The position numbers and the translations under genes are program-made. A DNA stretch of 64,000 nucleotides from Melioribacter roseus (GTDB taxonomy: Bacteria; Bacteroidota; Ignavibacteria; Ignavibacteriales; Melioribacteraceae), in NCBI GenBank assembly GCA_020722065.1, contig DYLK01000004.1, positions 1 to 64,000 of the forward strand, given 5' to 3'. Shown here piece by piece: positions 54,020 through 62,819 of the stretch (within the stretch, counting starts at the first letter, position 1; the number at the start of each line of letters is the position of its first letter). The notes beneath the pieces are model-generated. The model did no database searches, was not told the DNA's origin, and worked only from the letters and a program-made list of their open reading frames with translations.

Positions 54020-56017
54020 ATGAACTTTAAGAAATTATCGGTTAATAAATTACTCTTTGCAGTCGGGATATTGATTACGATTGGATTTTCGGCATTATTT
54101 CTTATTGCGATTTATTTTAATAGTAAAACCGAAGATTTATTGAAAAAAATTGAAAATGAACAAGCTCGAAGAAATCTTGGCAGAGTGATTATCGAAAATA
54201 TCGGAGTTATTGAAAAAGAATTTTACAGAATTACATCGAAACCGTATTTTATTAATGATGAAGCGGTTATTCTCGAGACAAAGAACCATTTTAACCAGAT
54301 TAGAAAAGCAGTAAAAATTCTAAAAGATGGTGGTACTTTTGTGCTAACAACTCAGCTAAATCTGGAAGAAACCTCAGAAGTAAAAGAAAATATTAAATAC
54401 GTCCCCCAAAAAGAAAATTTTATTTTAGAATATATAGAACTTAATCCTAAAATTGATGTTTTAGAAAGGAAATTTGTTGAATTAGTTGAACTACACAATA
54501 AATTGAGTAACGCTGAAATAGTACAAAATAAAACCGAAATTACTGAACTATCAAAAGCACTTTATACTTTCTCCAAAATACTTTATTCACATTTTACACG
54601 TTTCCAAGAAGACGCAAACCGAGCTTATTATAACGGAACAAAAAATCTACTAAAACTTGAAAAAGAAGTTTCATTTAGCAAAACACAATATTATCATATT
54701 GAAATGTTTTTGTCCTTTTCAATTGGATTGTTTGTCTTAGTTTTATTTTTACTAATCTCTTATCGAATTCATTTAATAAATAAAAATTTGCAATCCTTAC
54801 AAAATGAAACAAAAAATGCAAAAGATTATTTGTTTATCTTAAATGAAGAACTTAAAAAAGAAATAAATGAGAAAGAACTTGCCAAACAGCAAATTGTTGC
54901 AAATGAAATTAAATATAGAACAGTTGCAGATTGGACTTATAATTGGGAATATTGGGTGAATTTTGAAAATCAAGTTATTTATATGTCGCCATCGGTTGAA
55001 AGAATAACTGGTTTTGCAATTGATGATTTTCAAAATGATAGAGATTTAATTGAAAAAATTATTCATCCAGATGATATTAATAAATGGAATTCTCATAGAA
55101 AAGAATCTCATTTTACAAAAAATGATTGTGGGTTATCTGAAATAGAATTTAGGATATTTCACAAAGATGGAAGAATTATTACAATAAAGCACACTTGTAG
55201 AAATATTTTTGATGAAAAGGGGAATAATCTTGGTCTCCGAGTTTCAAATGTTGATATTACTGAAAACGCACATCTTTTAGAAGAAATTGTAAAAGCCAAA
55301 GAAAAAGCAGAAGTGTCTGAGAAAATAAAGACAGAATTTCTGAGTCAAATGTCGCACGAAATCAGAAGCCCACTTAATGTTGTTTTAAGTTACATATCAA
55401 TTCTTCAAGAAATATTTGGGGAAAATGCTGACGAAGATGTTCAAAAGGCATTTGCAAGTATCGATTCAGCAAGCAGAAGAATAATCAGAACAATTGATTT
55501 GATTTTGAATATGACAGATTTACAGCTTGGAACTTATGAACCAACTTTCACAAAATTTGATTATGTAAAAATTCTAAAAGCAATTTTAGGGGAATATCAG
55601 CAGAGTGCAAAAGTGAAAAAACTTGATTTAATTTTGGAAATAAATGGGAAAGAAACAGAAATATATTCTGACGATTATGCATTTCTTCATATAATTACGA
55701 ATCTTGTAGATAATGCAGTAAAATACACAAAAGAAGGCAGTGTCAAAATCATATCAACAAAATTAGAAGATAAATTAAAAATCGAAGTAGTTGACACTGG
55801 AATAGGAATGACTGAGGAATTTTTGCCGAGACTTTTCACGGCTTTCACGCAAGAGCAACAAGGATATCACAGACATTATGAAGGGAATGGTTTGGGAATG
55901 GCTTTGATTAAAAAATATTGCGATTTAATACAAGCAGAAATAAAAGTAGAAAGTAAAAAAGGTAAAGGAACAAAGTTTACTATTATTTTTAATTCAAAAA
56001 CTGACGTAAAAGCCTAA
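54020..56017 (+). CDS. Membrane sensor histidine kinase paired with a binding protein
   Basis: The 665-residue kinase has TM1 at about 11-32, a helical periplasmic domain (about 33-230), TM2 at about 230-250, a coiled coil, one PAS domain (about 290-415, SPSVERITGFAIDDF, FHKDGRIITIKH, NVDITE), then HisKA (SHEIRSP) and HATPase. The kinase part is identical to that of the upstream kinase down to DNA level, followed here by a short unique tail NSKTDVKA. The tight link to the solute-binding lipoprotein suggests that the loaded binding protein touches the periplasmic domain. Confidence 0.92.
   Translation: MNFKKLSVNKLLFAVGILITIGFSALFLIAIYFNSKTEDLLKKIENEQARRNLGRVIIENIGVIEKEFYRITSKPYFINDEAVILETKNHFNQIRKAVKILKDGGTFVLTTQLNLEETSEVKENIKYVPQKENFILEYIELNPKIDVLERKFVELVELHNKLSNAEIVQNKTEITELSKALYTFSKILYSHFTRFQEDANRAYYNGTKNLLKLEKEVSFSKTQYYHIEMFLSFSIGLFVLVLFLLISYRIHLINKNLQSLQNETKNAKDYLFILNEELKKEINEKELAKQQIVANEIKYRTVADWTYNWEYWVNFENQVIYMSPSVERITGFAIDDFQNDRDLIEKIIHPDDINKWNSHRKESHFTKNDCGLSEIEFRIFHKDGRIITIKHTCRNIFDEKGNNLGLRVSNVDITENAHLLEEIVKAKEKAEVSEKIKTEFLSQMSHEIRSPLNVVLSYISILQEIFGENADEDVQKAFASIDSASRRIIRTIDLILNMTDLQLGTYEPTFTKFDYVKILKAILGEYQQSAKVKKLDLILEINGKETEIYSDDYAFLHIITNLVDNAVKYTKEGSVKIISTKLEDKLKIEVVDTGIGMTEEFLPRLFTAFTQEQQGYHRHYEGNGLGMALIKKYCDLIQAEIKVESKKGKGTKFTIIFNSKTDVKA
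55293..55990 (+). repeat. 698-bp direct repeat, copy 2 (kinase module)
   Basis: Second copy of 52535-53232. Identity breaks at the base before AAGCCAAAG at the left and where the first copy reads its TAA stop and this copy reads AAT at the right. Confidence 0.9.
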
Positions 56018-56115
56018 AAAACTTCCCATTGTGGACAAAATCACAAACTCTCTTTAAACCTACAATTAATTCTCCTTGTCTGAGTAGAAACAAAAATTCT
56101 TAAAAGGAGAAAAAA

Positions 56116-56784
56116 ATGAAAAAAATAACCTCAATAACACTTGTAATCTTATTTGTAATGTTCACTGGTTTTTCGTGTTCTGAAGAAAACACGATTACAA
56201 CGCCGCAAACAACCGACAACTTTCTTGAACCAAACGAAGAATATGCGGATATTGTTGCAAAAACAAATATTCTTGAAGAAGATAGTTTATCTGCAGAAGA
56301 AATTGAAGACCTAATTTTTATGCGTGAAGAAGAAAAATTAGCTCGAGATGTTTATATCAAATTCTTTCAACTTTATTCAATCCGCCCATTTAGTAAAATT
56401 GCACGAAGTGAAGCTTCGCACATGCGAGCAATTTTATTTTTGTTAAATCGATATGGAATTGAAGATCCTGTTGGGGATAATGAAGTTGGAGAATTTACAA
56501 ATCCTGAATTAGCGGAACTTTATACACAATTAATTGCAACTGGCTCACAAAATGAAATAGAAGCGTTAAAAGTTGGCGCAGCAATCGAAGAAATTGATAT
56601 TCTCGATTTAATTGAAGCAATGGAAAATTCTGATAATCCAGATATTGATTTTGTTTATTCAAGATTATTGCGAGCATCGGGCTTTCATTTGAGATCTTTT
56701 GTTTGGAATTTACATGTTCGTGGCGTGGAATATGTTCCGCAATATTTAACAATTGAAGAATTTAATAGAATACTTGGTAGATAA
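56116..56784 (+). CDS. DUF2202 lipoprotein (ferritin-like helical domain)
   Basis: The 222-residue protein has a lipoprotein signal (VILFVMFTGFSCSEEN, Cys about 20) and the DUF2202 domain: EIEDLIFMREEEKLARDVYIKFF, ARSEASHMRAILFLLNRYG and RASGFHLRSFVWNLHVRG. The Glu and His residues spaced as E-E-xx-AxD and SEASHM fit a ferritin-like four-helix bundle that could bind metal, but no activity is known. GGAG precedes the ATG. It lies 98 bases after the second kinase gene. Confidence 0.85.
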   Translation: MKKITSITLVILFVMFTGFSCSEENTITTPQTTDNFLEPNEEYADIVAKTNILEEDSLSAEEIEDLIFMREEEKLARDVYIKFFQLYSIRPFSKIARSEASHMRAILFLLNRYGIEDPVGDNEVGEFTNPELAELYTQLIATGSQNEIEALKVGAAIEEIDILDLIEAMENSDNPDIDFVYSRLLRASGFHLRSFVWNLHVRGVEYVPQYLTIEEFNRILGR

Positions 56785-56812
56785 CCTTAGAAAATAATTC
56801 CCCTCTCTGATA

Positions 56813-56850
56813 AAAAAGCCCAACTTTATCAAATTGTTGGGCTTTTTTAT
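56813..56850. terminator. Bidirectional terminator
   Basis: An A-run plus GCCCAAC, an eleven-base loop and GTTGGGC plus a T-run form a strong stem between the DUF2202 and TerB-like genes, which converge. Confidence 0.9.
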
Positions 56851-56872
56851 TTCTTAAAAAATTTATTGTTTC

Positions 56873-57244
56873 TTATCTTCCTTTGGAGTCGAGAAATTTA
56901 TTAAAATCAATTCCCCAGATCTCACAAACAAAATTTAGTAAATCAAATTCTTCGTCCGTAACTTTCCCGTCTGCTTCGGATAAATCAAGGCAAAAATCTA
57001 AAATGCTCAATTTATTTTCCATTGTTGTCGTTTCATCAAAAAAAATGGCGGCTTCTTCAACTATTCGCAATAATCCTTTTTCGTTTAATGAAATTAAAAA
57101 TTGAAATTCATTTTTTATATCAAATTCACCCTCAAAGTTTGCTTGAAGATATTCTGTAATAATTCTGTCTTCTCGCTCATCTAAATGTCCGTCAGATATT
57201 GCAAATACACAAAGAATATCAAATCCAGCTTGAATTAAATTCAT
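56873..57244 (-). CDS. TerB-like protein
   Basis: The 123-residue helical protein carries two TerB-type acidic helix-turn motifs: FAISDGHLDEREDRIITEYL and DLSEADGKVTDEEFDLLNFV. TerB domains occur in tellurite-resistance and other membrane-stress complexes and in DnaJ-related proteins; they bind divalent metal through these acidic residues. No other ter gene is present, so a stress role is uncertain. It is transcribed divergently from the methyltransferase gene. Confidence 0.75.
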   Translation of the reverse strand: MNLIQAGFDILCVFAISDGHLDEREDRIITEYLQANFEGEFDIKNEFQFLISLNEKGLLRIVEEAAIFFDETTTMENKLSILDFCLDLSEADGKVTDEEFDLLNFVCEIWGIDFNKFLDSKGR

Positions 57245-57417
57245 TTAATCTCCTATTTTTTGATGAAAATTAGATAAAGAATCTTTTTATTTTACTACTT
57301 TTTAAAAGACAATTTACAAAACAAAATTTTTTGAATAATGTGATACAACTCACACATTAACATTTTAGCTAAATTATCGAAACATTTTATAATAATAAAT
57401 TATCAAGAAAATAAAAT

Positions 57418-58170
57418 TTGAGTAAAGCCAATATTTATAAAGAGTTAGCAGAAAAATTTGATGAAAGATATTTAAATCATGATTTTCAAAAAATTGCTGA
57501 TTATTTAATAAATCAAAATAGAATGAATTCTGTTTTGGAACTTGGGATCGGGACTGGATTTTGGTCAAATTTCATCAAAAATTCTGGGAAATATGTTGGA
57601 ATTGATATTTCCACTGAAATGTTGAAAAAGGCAAATAGAAATGCTATAAATCTAATTCGAGCCAATGTTGAAGAAATTCCAATAAAAAATTCATCATTTG
57701 AGTTTGTGTTTTTGGTAAATGTAATTCATCAAGTTGAAAAAAAATTGCAAACTTTGTCTGAAATTAATAGAATTTTACGTATAAATGGAAAATTATCAAT
57801 TATTTATAACGATATTTTTGATGAAAATAATTTGTGGTACATATATCAATTTTTCCCAAAAGTATTAAGAATTGACAAGGAGCGATATTCTTCTCAATTA
57901 AAAATGGAAGAAATGCTACAGAAAAATGGTTTTTCGGAGATAAAAACAATAAATTTGAGTGTGATTTCAAAAATTTACGTGGGAAAGAATGTTTTTGATG
58001 ATATTTTTCTCAAGAAATATAATTCCTCTCAATTGGCAAACTTAAGTGATGAAGATTATCAAATTGGAATTGAAAATATGAAATTGCAAATTGAAAAGGA
58101 AAATGAGTACAAGTTCAAATCAAATATAATTTTTAAGGTTACAGAAGCGGTAAAAAATGATAGAAATTAA
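57418..58170 (+). CDS. Class I SAM-dependent methyltransferase
   Basis: The 250-residue protein has motif I VLELGIGTGFW, the acidic end of strand 2 VGIDISTEML, and motif post-I NVEEIPIKNSSFEFVFLVNVIHQVE, as in methyltransferase type 11 enzymes. The start codon is TTG (MSKANIYKELAEKFDERY); no ATG gives the full domain. The substrate is unknown. It overlaps the gene for an MlaF-like ATPase by 14 bases, an unusual partnership that suggests a membrane-lipid substrate, but this is only context. Confidence 0.8.
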   Translation: MSKANIYKELAEKFDERYLNHDFQKIADYLINQNRMNSVLELGIGTGFWSNFIKNSGKYVGIDISTEMLKKANRNAINLIRANVEEIPIKNSSFEFVFLVNVIHQVEKKLQTLSEINRILRINGKLSIIYNDIFDENNLWYIYQFFPKVLRIDKERYSSQLKMEEMLQKNGFSEIKTINLSVISKIYVGKNVFDDIFLKKYNSSQLANLSDEDYQIGIENMKLQIEKENEYKFKSNIIFKVTEAVKNDRN

Positions 58171-58891
58171 AAATATTGTAAAATCTTTTGAAAATAAATT
58201 AGTTCTAAAAGGTGTAAATCTTACTATTCGCGAAGGTGAAACTCACGTAATTATTGGCAAAAGTGGCAATGGAAAAAGTGTTTTGTTAAAATTAATTTTA
58301 GGCTTATTGGAGCCAGATTCTGGACAAATTTTAATTGAATCTGAAAATATTTTTGATATGAATGAAAAACGTCTTTATCAAATTCGTACGAATTTCGGAT
58401 TTTTATTCCAAAATGCCGCATTATTTGATTCGCTAACTGTTTTTGAGAATGTTTCACTTCCGCTTGTGGAAAGTAAAAGAAACCTATCTCAATCTGAAAT
58501 TAAAAAAGCAGTTGCGGAAAAACTTGCTTTGGTTGGTTTGCCAAATACAGAAAATCTTAAACCAGCTGAACTTTCGGGTGGAATGCAAAAACGAGTTGGT
58601 TTAGCACGAGCTTTAATAACAAACCCAAAATATATTTTATACGATGAACCAACTACTGGTTTAGACCCAATAATGTCTGATTCGATAGATAAATTGATTT
58701 CTGATGTTAATGAGCAAACGCACGTAACATCAATAATTGTAACGCACGATATGTTTAGCGTTGAAAATGTTGCCGATAAAATATCAATGATACACGAAGG
58801 GAAAATCTATTTTACAGGTTCAAGGGACGAACTTCTTAATTCAGAAGATAAAATTATAAAGGATTTTATAAAACGTACATCAAAAAAATAA
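58157..58891 (+). CDS. MlaF-like ABC transporter ATPase
   Basis: The 244-residue ATPase has Walker A GKSGNGKSV, FGFLFQNAALFDSLTVFENV, signature LSGGMQKRVGLARA and Walker B ILYDEPTTGLDP, the exact style of MlaF/Mkl, the motor of MCE-type phospholipid transport between inner and outer membranes. Neither the permease (MlaE) nor the MCE protein (MlaD) is adjacent; radA follows instead. The partner genes must be elsewhere. It overlaps the methyltransferase gene by 14 bases. Confidence 0.88.
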   Translation: MIEIKNIVKSFENKLVLKGVNLTIREGETHVIIGKSGNGKSVLLKLILGLLEPDSGQILIESENIFDMNEKRLYQIRTNFGFLFQNAALFDSLTVFENVSLPLVESKRNLSQSEIKKAVAEKLALVGLPNTENLKPAELSGGMQKRVGLARALITNPKYILYDEPTTGLDPIMSDSIDKLISDVNEQTHVTSIIVTHDMFSVENVADKISMIHEGKIYFTGSRDELLNSEDKIIKDFIKRTSKK

Positions 58892-58929
58892 GTCGCTAAT
58901 TTTCAATAAAATAATAGAATTTCAAATAA

Positions 58930-60276
58930 ATGAGCAAAAATAAAACAGTTTTCTTTTGTACAAATTGCGGTTACGAAACGCCAAAGTGGCTTGGAAAATG
59001 TCCAGCTTGTAACTCTTGGAACACATTTACGGAAGAAGTTGTAAGTGTAAAATCAGGAAGTATTTCAAAATCGCGAAATGAATTGCAAATTGTGAAAATG
59101 AACGGAAAGCTTGCAAATGAATCAGCAAGAATTTCGACAAAAATCGATGAATTTGACCGAGTTTTAGGCGGCGGGTTAATGCCTGGAAGTTTGGTTTTAG
59201 TTGGTGGGGACCCTGGAATTGGAAAATCGACTTTATTGATGCAAGTAACTGTAAATATTGAAGAAGAAGTGCTTTACGTTACTGGTGAAGAATCAATTAA
59301 TCAAATCAACTTACGTGCAAATCGTTTGGGAATTAATTCCGAAAAGGTGAACTTGCTTTCTGAAATTAATCTTGAAACAATTTTTGATGCCGTAAAAAAA
59401 GTAAATCCGAAAGTGTTAATTATTGATTCTATTCAAACAATTTTTGACCCAGAAATTGATAATGCCGCTGGAACAATAGCGCAAGTACGCGAAACTACCG
59501 CAAAATTGATGCAACTTTCAAAATCTACTAATCTAATTACATTAATTATCGGACATATTACAAAAGAAGGTTTTATTGCTGGTCCCAAAATCCTTGAACA
59601 CATTGTAGATACCGTTTTGCAATTTGAAGGTGAAAAAAATCACACATTCAGAATTTTACGTGCGTTAAAAAATCGTTTCGGAAATACAAATGAAATCGGT
59701 GTTTTCGAAATGTTTGAAAAAGGACTTCGCCAGGTTGAAAATCCAAGTCAGATTTTCTTAAATCAAAAAGAAGAAAATGCTGTTGGTTCGGTTATTACTG
59801 CAAGTATCGAAGGAACACGACCAATTTTGCTTGAAGTACAGGCACTTACTACGCCAATGAATTACGGAAATCCACAGCGAGTTGCAACTGGAATTGATTA
59901 CAGCCGACTTTCGATTTTACTTGCAGTTCTCGAAAAACGAGCAAAATTTAGAATGGGAACTCAAAACGTTTTCATCAATATTGCTGGAGGTTTTAAAATT
60001 TTTGAACCTGCAATTGATTTAGCGGTAATAGTTGCATTAGCATCAAGTTTGCATAATATTGCAATAAATAATGATGATTTATTTATTGGCGAAGTTGGTT
60101 TAGGTGGCGAAATTAGAACGGTTTCGAATATTGAAAAAAGAATTTCGGAAGCTGAAAAAATGGGAATTCGTAGAATATTTCTACCAAAAGGAAATATGAA
60201 GTCAATTTCAGCAAAATCGGCGGAACTAATTCCCGTTGAAAATATCAACAAAGTTTTCGAAATTGTTCTAAACTAA
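58930..60276 (+). CDS. radA: DNA repair protein RadA
   Basis: The 448-residue protein has the N-terminal zinc finger (FFCTNCGYETPKWLGKCPACNSW), the RecA-like ATPase with GGDPGIGKSTL, the RadA-specific KNRFG motif (LKNRFGNTNEIGV) and the Lon-protease-like C-terminal domain. It is a DnaB-type branch-migration helicase in recombination. Full length. It precedes recQ by 15 bases, grouping two recombination genes. Confidence 0.96.
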   Translation: MSKNKTVFFCTNCGYETPKWLGKCPACNSWNTFTEEVVSVKSGSISKSRNELQIVKMNGKLANESARISTKIDEFDRVLGGGLMPGSLVLVGGDPGIGKSTLLMQVTVNIEEEVLYVTGEESINQINLRANRLGINSEKVNLLSEINLETIFDAVKKVNPKVLIIDSIQTIFDPEIDNAAGTIAQVRETTAKLMQLSKSTNLITLIIGHITKEGFIAGPKILEHIVDTVLQFEGEKNHTFRILRALKNRFGNTNEIGVFEMFEKGLRQVENPSQIFLNQKEENAVGSVITASIEGTRPILLEVQALTTPMNYGNPQRVATGIDYSRLSILLAVLEKRAKFRMGTQNVFINIAGGFKIFEPAIDLAVIVALASSLHNIAINNDDLFIGEVGLGGEIRTVSNIEKRISEAEKMGIRRIFLPKGNMKSISAKSAELIPVENINKVFEIVLN

Positions 60277-60291
60277 AAAACGTGGAATTGT

Positions 60292-61740
60292 ATGAAAACA
60301 CCTGAAGAAGTTTTACAGAATTATTATGGATTTTCTTCTTTTCGAGGTTTGCAAAAAGAAATCATTTCGACAATTGTAGATTTGAAACAGCATTCGTTAG
60401 TTTTAATGCCAACGGGAAGTGGAAAATCTATTACTTACCAAATTCCAGCATTAATTTTTGATGGAGGTACACTTGTAATTTCGCCATTAATTGCGTTAAT
60501 GCAAGATCAAGTTGATTCACTTAAAAAACGCGGAATAAAAGCAGATTTTATAAATTCTACAGTATCAAAAGAAAAAAAAGAAAACCGTTTGGCAAATTTT
60601 GTGAAAGGAAAAACCAAACTACTTTATGTTACGCCAGAACGTTTTCGCAAGCAAGATTTTGTAAATGAAATCAAAAAAGCAAATATTTCACTTTTGGCAA
60701 TTGATGAAGCTCATTGTATTTCAGAATGGGGACACGATTTTCGCCCAGATTATTCTCGTTTGGGAGAATTTCGCCAAATTATCGGAAATCCGCTCACACT
60801 TGCACTAACTGCAACTGCCACAAAAGAAGTTCAACTTGATATTCTCGAAAAATTAAATTTGAATAAAAAAGACGTGCGAATTTTTCATCAGGGAATTCAA
60901 CGTCCGAATTTACGATTGGAAGTAAAAGATGTTTGGGGAAATAGCGACAAATTAAAACATATTTTGTTCGCACTAAATGAATACAAGGGCAGTGCAATTA
61001 TCTATTTTTCGTTGATTAAAACGCTCGAAGAATTCTCTGAAATGTTGCGAACAAATAAAATCGAACACACTTCTTATCACGGTAAACTTGGCGCACAACA
61101 AAGGAAAGCAATTCAACGAAATTTTTTAGAAAATGAAAACAAACTGATTCTTGCTACAAATGCTTTTGGAATGGGAATTGATAAACCAAATATTCGACTA
61201 ATTATTCACGCCGAAATTCCATCTTCTGTTGAATCTTATTATCAAGAAATTGGGCGAGCTGGACGCGATGGAAATCCTTCACTTTGCCTTTTGCTTTACG
61301 ATCAACAAGATTTATATACTCAAATGGAATTTATAAAGTGGGCAAATCCAAGTTACGATTATTACGATAGAGTTTACGATATTTTACAAAATGATGCAGA
61401 TAAAGTTAACTCGATGGGAATTGAATATATTCGCGAACAAATGAGCAATAAAGATAGAAATGATTTTCGTGTGGAAACGGTTTTGGCAATGTTGGATAGA
61501 TATTCCGTAACTGAAGGGGAAATTGAACGAAGAAATCTTAAAGTTGTTGATAAATTACATCCGAATTTGCATAACAAGGAATTTTTATCATCAAAATTAT
61601 TAAACGATAACAAAAAACTACTTTCCATTGTTAATTATTGCAAAGAAGTTAAATGCCGAAGAGTATATATTTCCGAGTATTTTGGCTTTTTTGATGAAAA
61701 TCTGTGCGGAAATTGTGATGTTTGCAGTTCGCAAAAGTAG
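60292..61740 (+). CDS. RecQ-family DNA helicase, short form
   Basis: The 482-residue helicase has Walker A MPTGSGKS, DEAH (AIDEAHCISEWGHDFRPDY), TATAT, and motif VI IGRAGRDG, followed by the zinc-binding domain (YCKEVKCRRVYISEYFG...CGNCDVC). It ends right there: the winged-helix and HRDC domains of E. coli-type RecQ (about 600 residues) are absent. Many Bacteroidota have such short paralogues next to a full RecQ elsewhere. It unwinds DNA 3' to 5'. Located 15 bases after radA. Confidence 0.92.
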   Translation: MKTPEEVLQNYYGFSSFRGLQKEIISTIVDLKQHSLVLMPTGSGKSITYQIPALIFDGGTLVISPLIALMQDQVDSLKKRGIKADFINSTVSKEKKENRLANFVKGKTKLLYVTPERFRKQDFVNEIKKANISLLAIDEAHCISEWGHDFRPDYSRLGEFRQIIGNPLTLALTATATKEVQLDILEKLNLNKKDVRIFHQGIQRPNLRLEVKDVWGNSDKLKHILFALNEYKGSAIIYFSLIKTLEEFSEMLRTNKIEHTSYHGKLGAQQRKAIQRNFLENENKLILATNAFGMGIDKPNIRLIIHAEIPSSVESYYQEIGRAGRDGNPSLCLLLYDQQDLYTQMEFIKWANPSYDYYDRVYDILQNDADKVNSMGIEYIREQMSNKDRNDFRVETVLAMLDRYSVTEGEIERRNLKVVDKLHPNLHNKEFLSSKLLNDNKKLLSIVNYCKEVKCRRVYISEYFGFFDENLCGNCDVCSSQK

Positions 61741-61863
61741 CGAGTAAAAGAATAGTAACCTAAAAATCTATTTGGGAATTTATTGTTAAAGTATAGAATA
61801 TCAGTTAACAAAAAGTGCTATTTCAAATTTTTATTTTTGTCAAAAAAGAAATCTTCAATAATC

Positions 61864-61903
61864 AAAAAGACTTTCAAAAGATAGATTCTGAAAGTCTTTT
61901 TTA
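61864..61903. terminator. Bidirectional terminator
   Basis: AAAAGACTTTCA, a loop and TGAAAGTCTTTT with a T-run form a twelve-pair stem between the convergent recQ and pyrophosphatase genes. Confidence 0.85.
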
Positions 61904-61907
61904 ATTT

Positions 61908-62522
61908 TTAGCCACCAAAATATTCTTCGTAATCTTTCATAGAAGCAAGAATAACTTTTTTGGCATGTTCTGCTCCGTAAACATCAGAAATTACAAATTT
62001 TGGTTCTGTTTCACCAGGAATCATTTTGTAAGTTAAGAAATAATGTTTTAATCGTTCAATTAACACAGGAGGAAGTTCAGAAATCTCATGAATATTTCCC
62101 CAAATATTATCATTTTTAAGAACAGCTATAATTTTATCATCTGCTTCGCTGTGGTCAATTCCTTGTATTCCACCAACAACACGAGCTTGCAACATAACTT
62201 CTCCACGAGAAATTGGGCGTTCGCTAATTACGCAAATATCAAGTGGATCACCATCCCCTTTTTTTGCAGTTGGATTTAGTGAATTGACATTTACCCCACA
62301 ATAAGTGCGTGGAACAAATCCATACAAAACAGGTGGATGAGAAGAAGATCTTTGAGGTCTATCAACTTTCATATAACCTGTGTATTTATCAACTTCGTAC
62401 TTTACTGTATCAAAAGGTGTAATTTCGATGTAAGCATTTACAATATCTGGGGCTTCTGACCCAATTTCAATTCCATGCCAAGGATGAGGTCGCCATCGGT
62501 AAAATGTTTTTGGGAAAGGCAT
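61908..62522 (-). CDS. ppa: Inorganic pyrophosphatase (family I)
   Basis: The 204-residue enzyme splits pyrophosphate to drive biosynthesis. The family I active-site motif is [10 protein letters not shown], with KYEVDKYTG (Glu/Lys), [10 protein letters not shown] and [19 protein letters not shown] giving the remaining metal and phosphate ligands. It is slightly longer than the 175-residue bacterial form, with an N-terminal extension HPWHGIEIG. The start has AGGAG upstream (GGAGATAAA). Confidence 0.95.
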   Translation of the reverse strand: MPFPKTFYRWRPHPWHGIEIGSEAPDIVNAYIEITPFDTVKYEVDKYTGYMKVDRPQRSSSHPPVLYGFVPRTYCGVNVNSLNPTAKKGDGDPLDICVISERPISRGEVMLQARVVGGIQGIDHSEADDKIIAVLKNDNIWGNIHEISELPPVLIERLKHYFLTYKMIPGETEPKFVISDVYGAEHAKKVILASMKDYEEYFGG

Positions 62523-62819
62523 TTTATCTCCTATTATTTTGAATTAATAATTCAAAAATATGAAATATATCGGTAATTCTAACTTTATTCTAATTTAAGT
62601 TTACCATAAGTTTTTCCCAAAAAGAGTTAGATAAATAATTCTGTATAATCTGTGTTATCAAATGAATATATCAATAAAACAAAAATATTCTGTTTATATA
62701 GTAAGAATATTGCTAAAAAGAAGTAACAATTTCGTTTATAGAAATTAAAAAATTGCATTTCTTAATTCGCTTATCTATCTTAAACGTTCTAAATTTTAAA
62801 TTATTGGAGTACTTCTAAT
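62523..62819. other. Divergent intergenic region, no gene seen
   Basis: About 300 AT-rich bases separate the pyrophosphatase gene from the PpiD-like gene. It must hold both promoters, but no element is clear enough to place. GGAG at about 62805 serves the rightward gene. Confidence 0.4.

Noticed and set aside
52535-55990. Assembly artefact explaining the 698-bp repeat
   Set aside because: The flanks differ on both sides and the second copy reads through the first copy's stop into a unique tail, so both copies fit intact genes; only long reads can exclude error fully.
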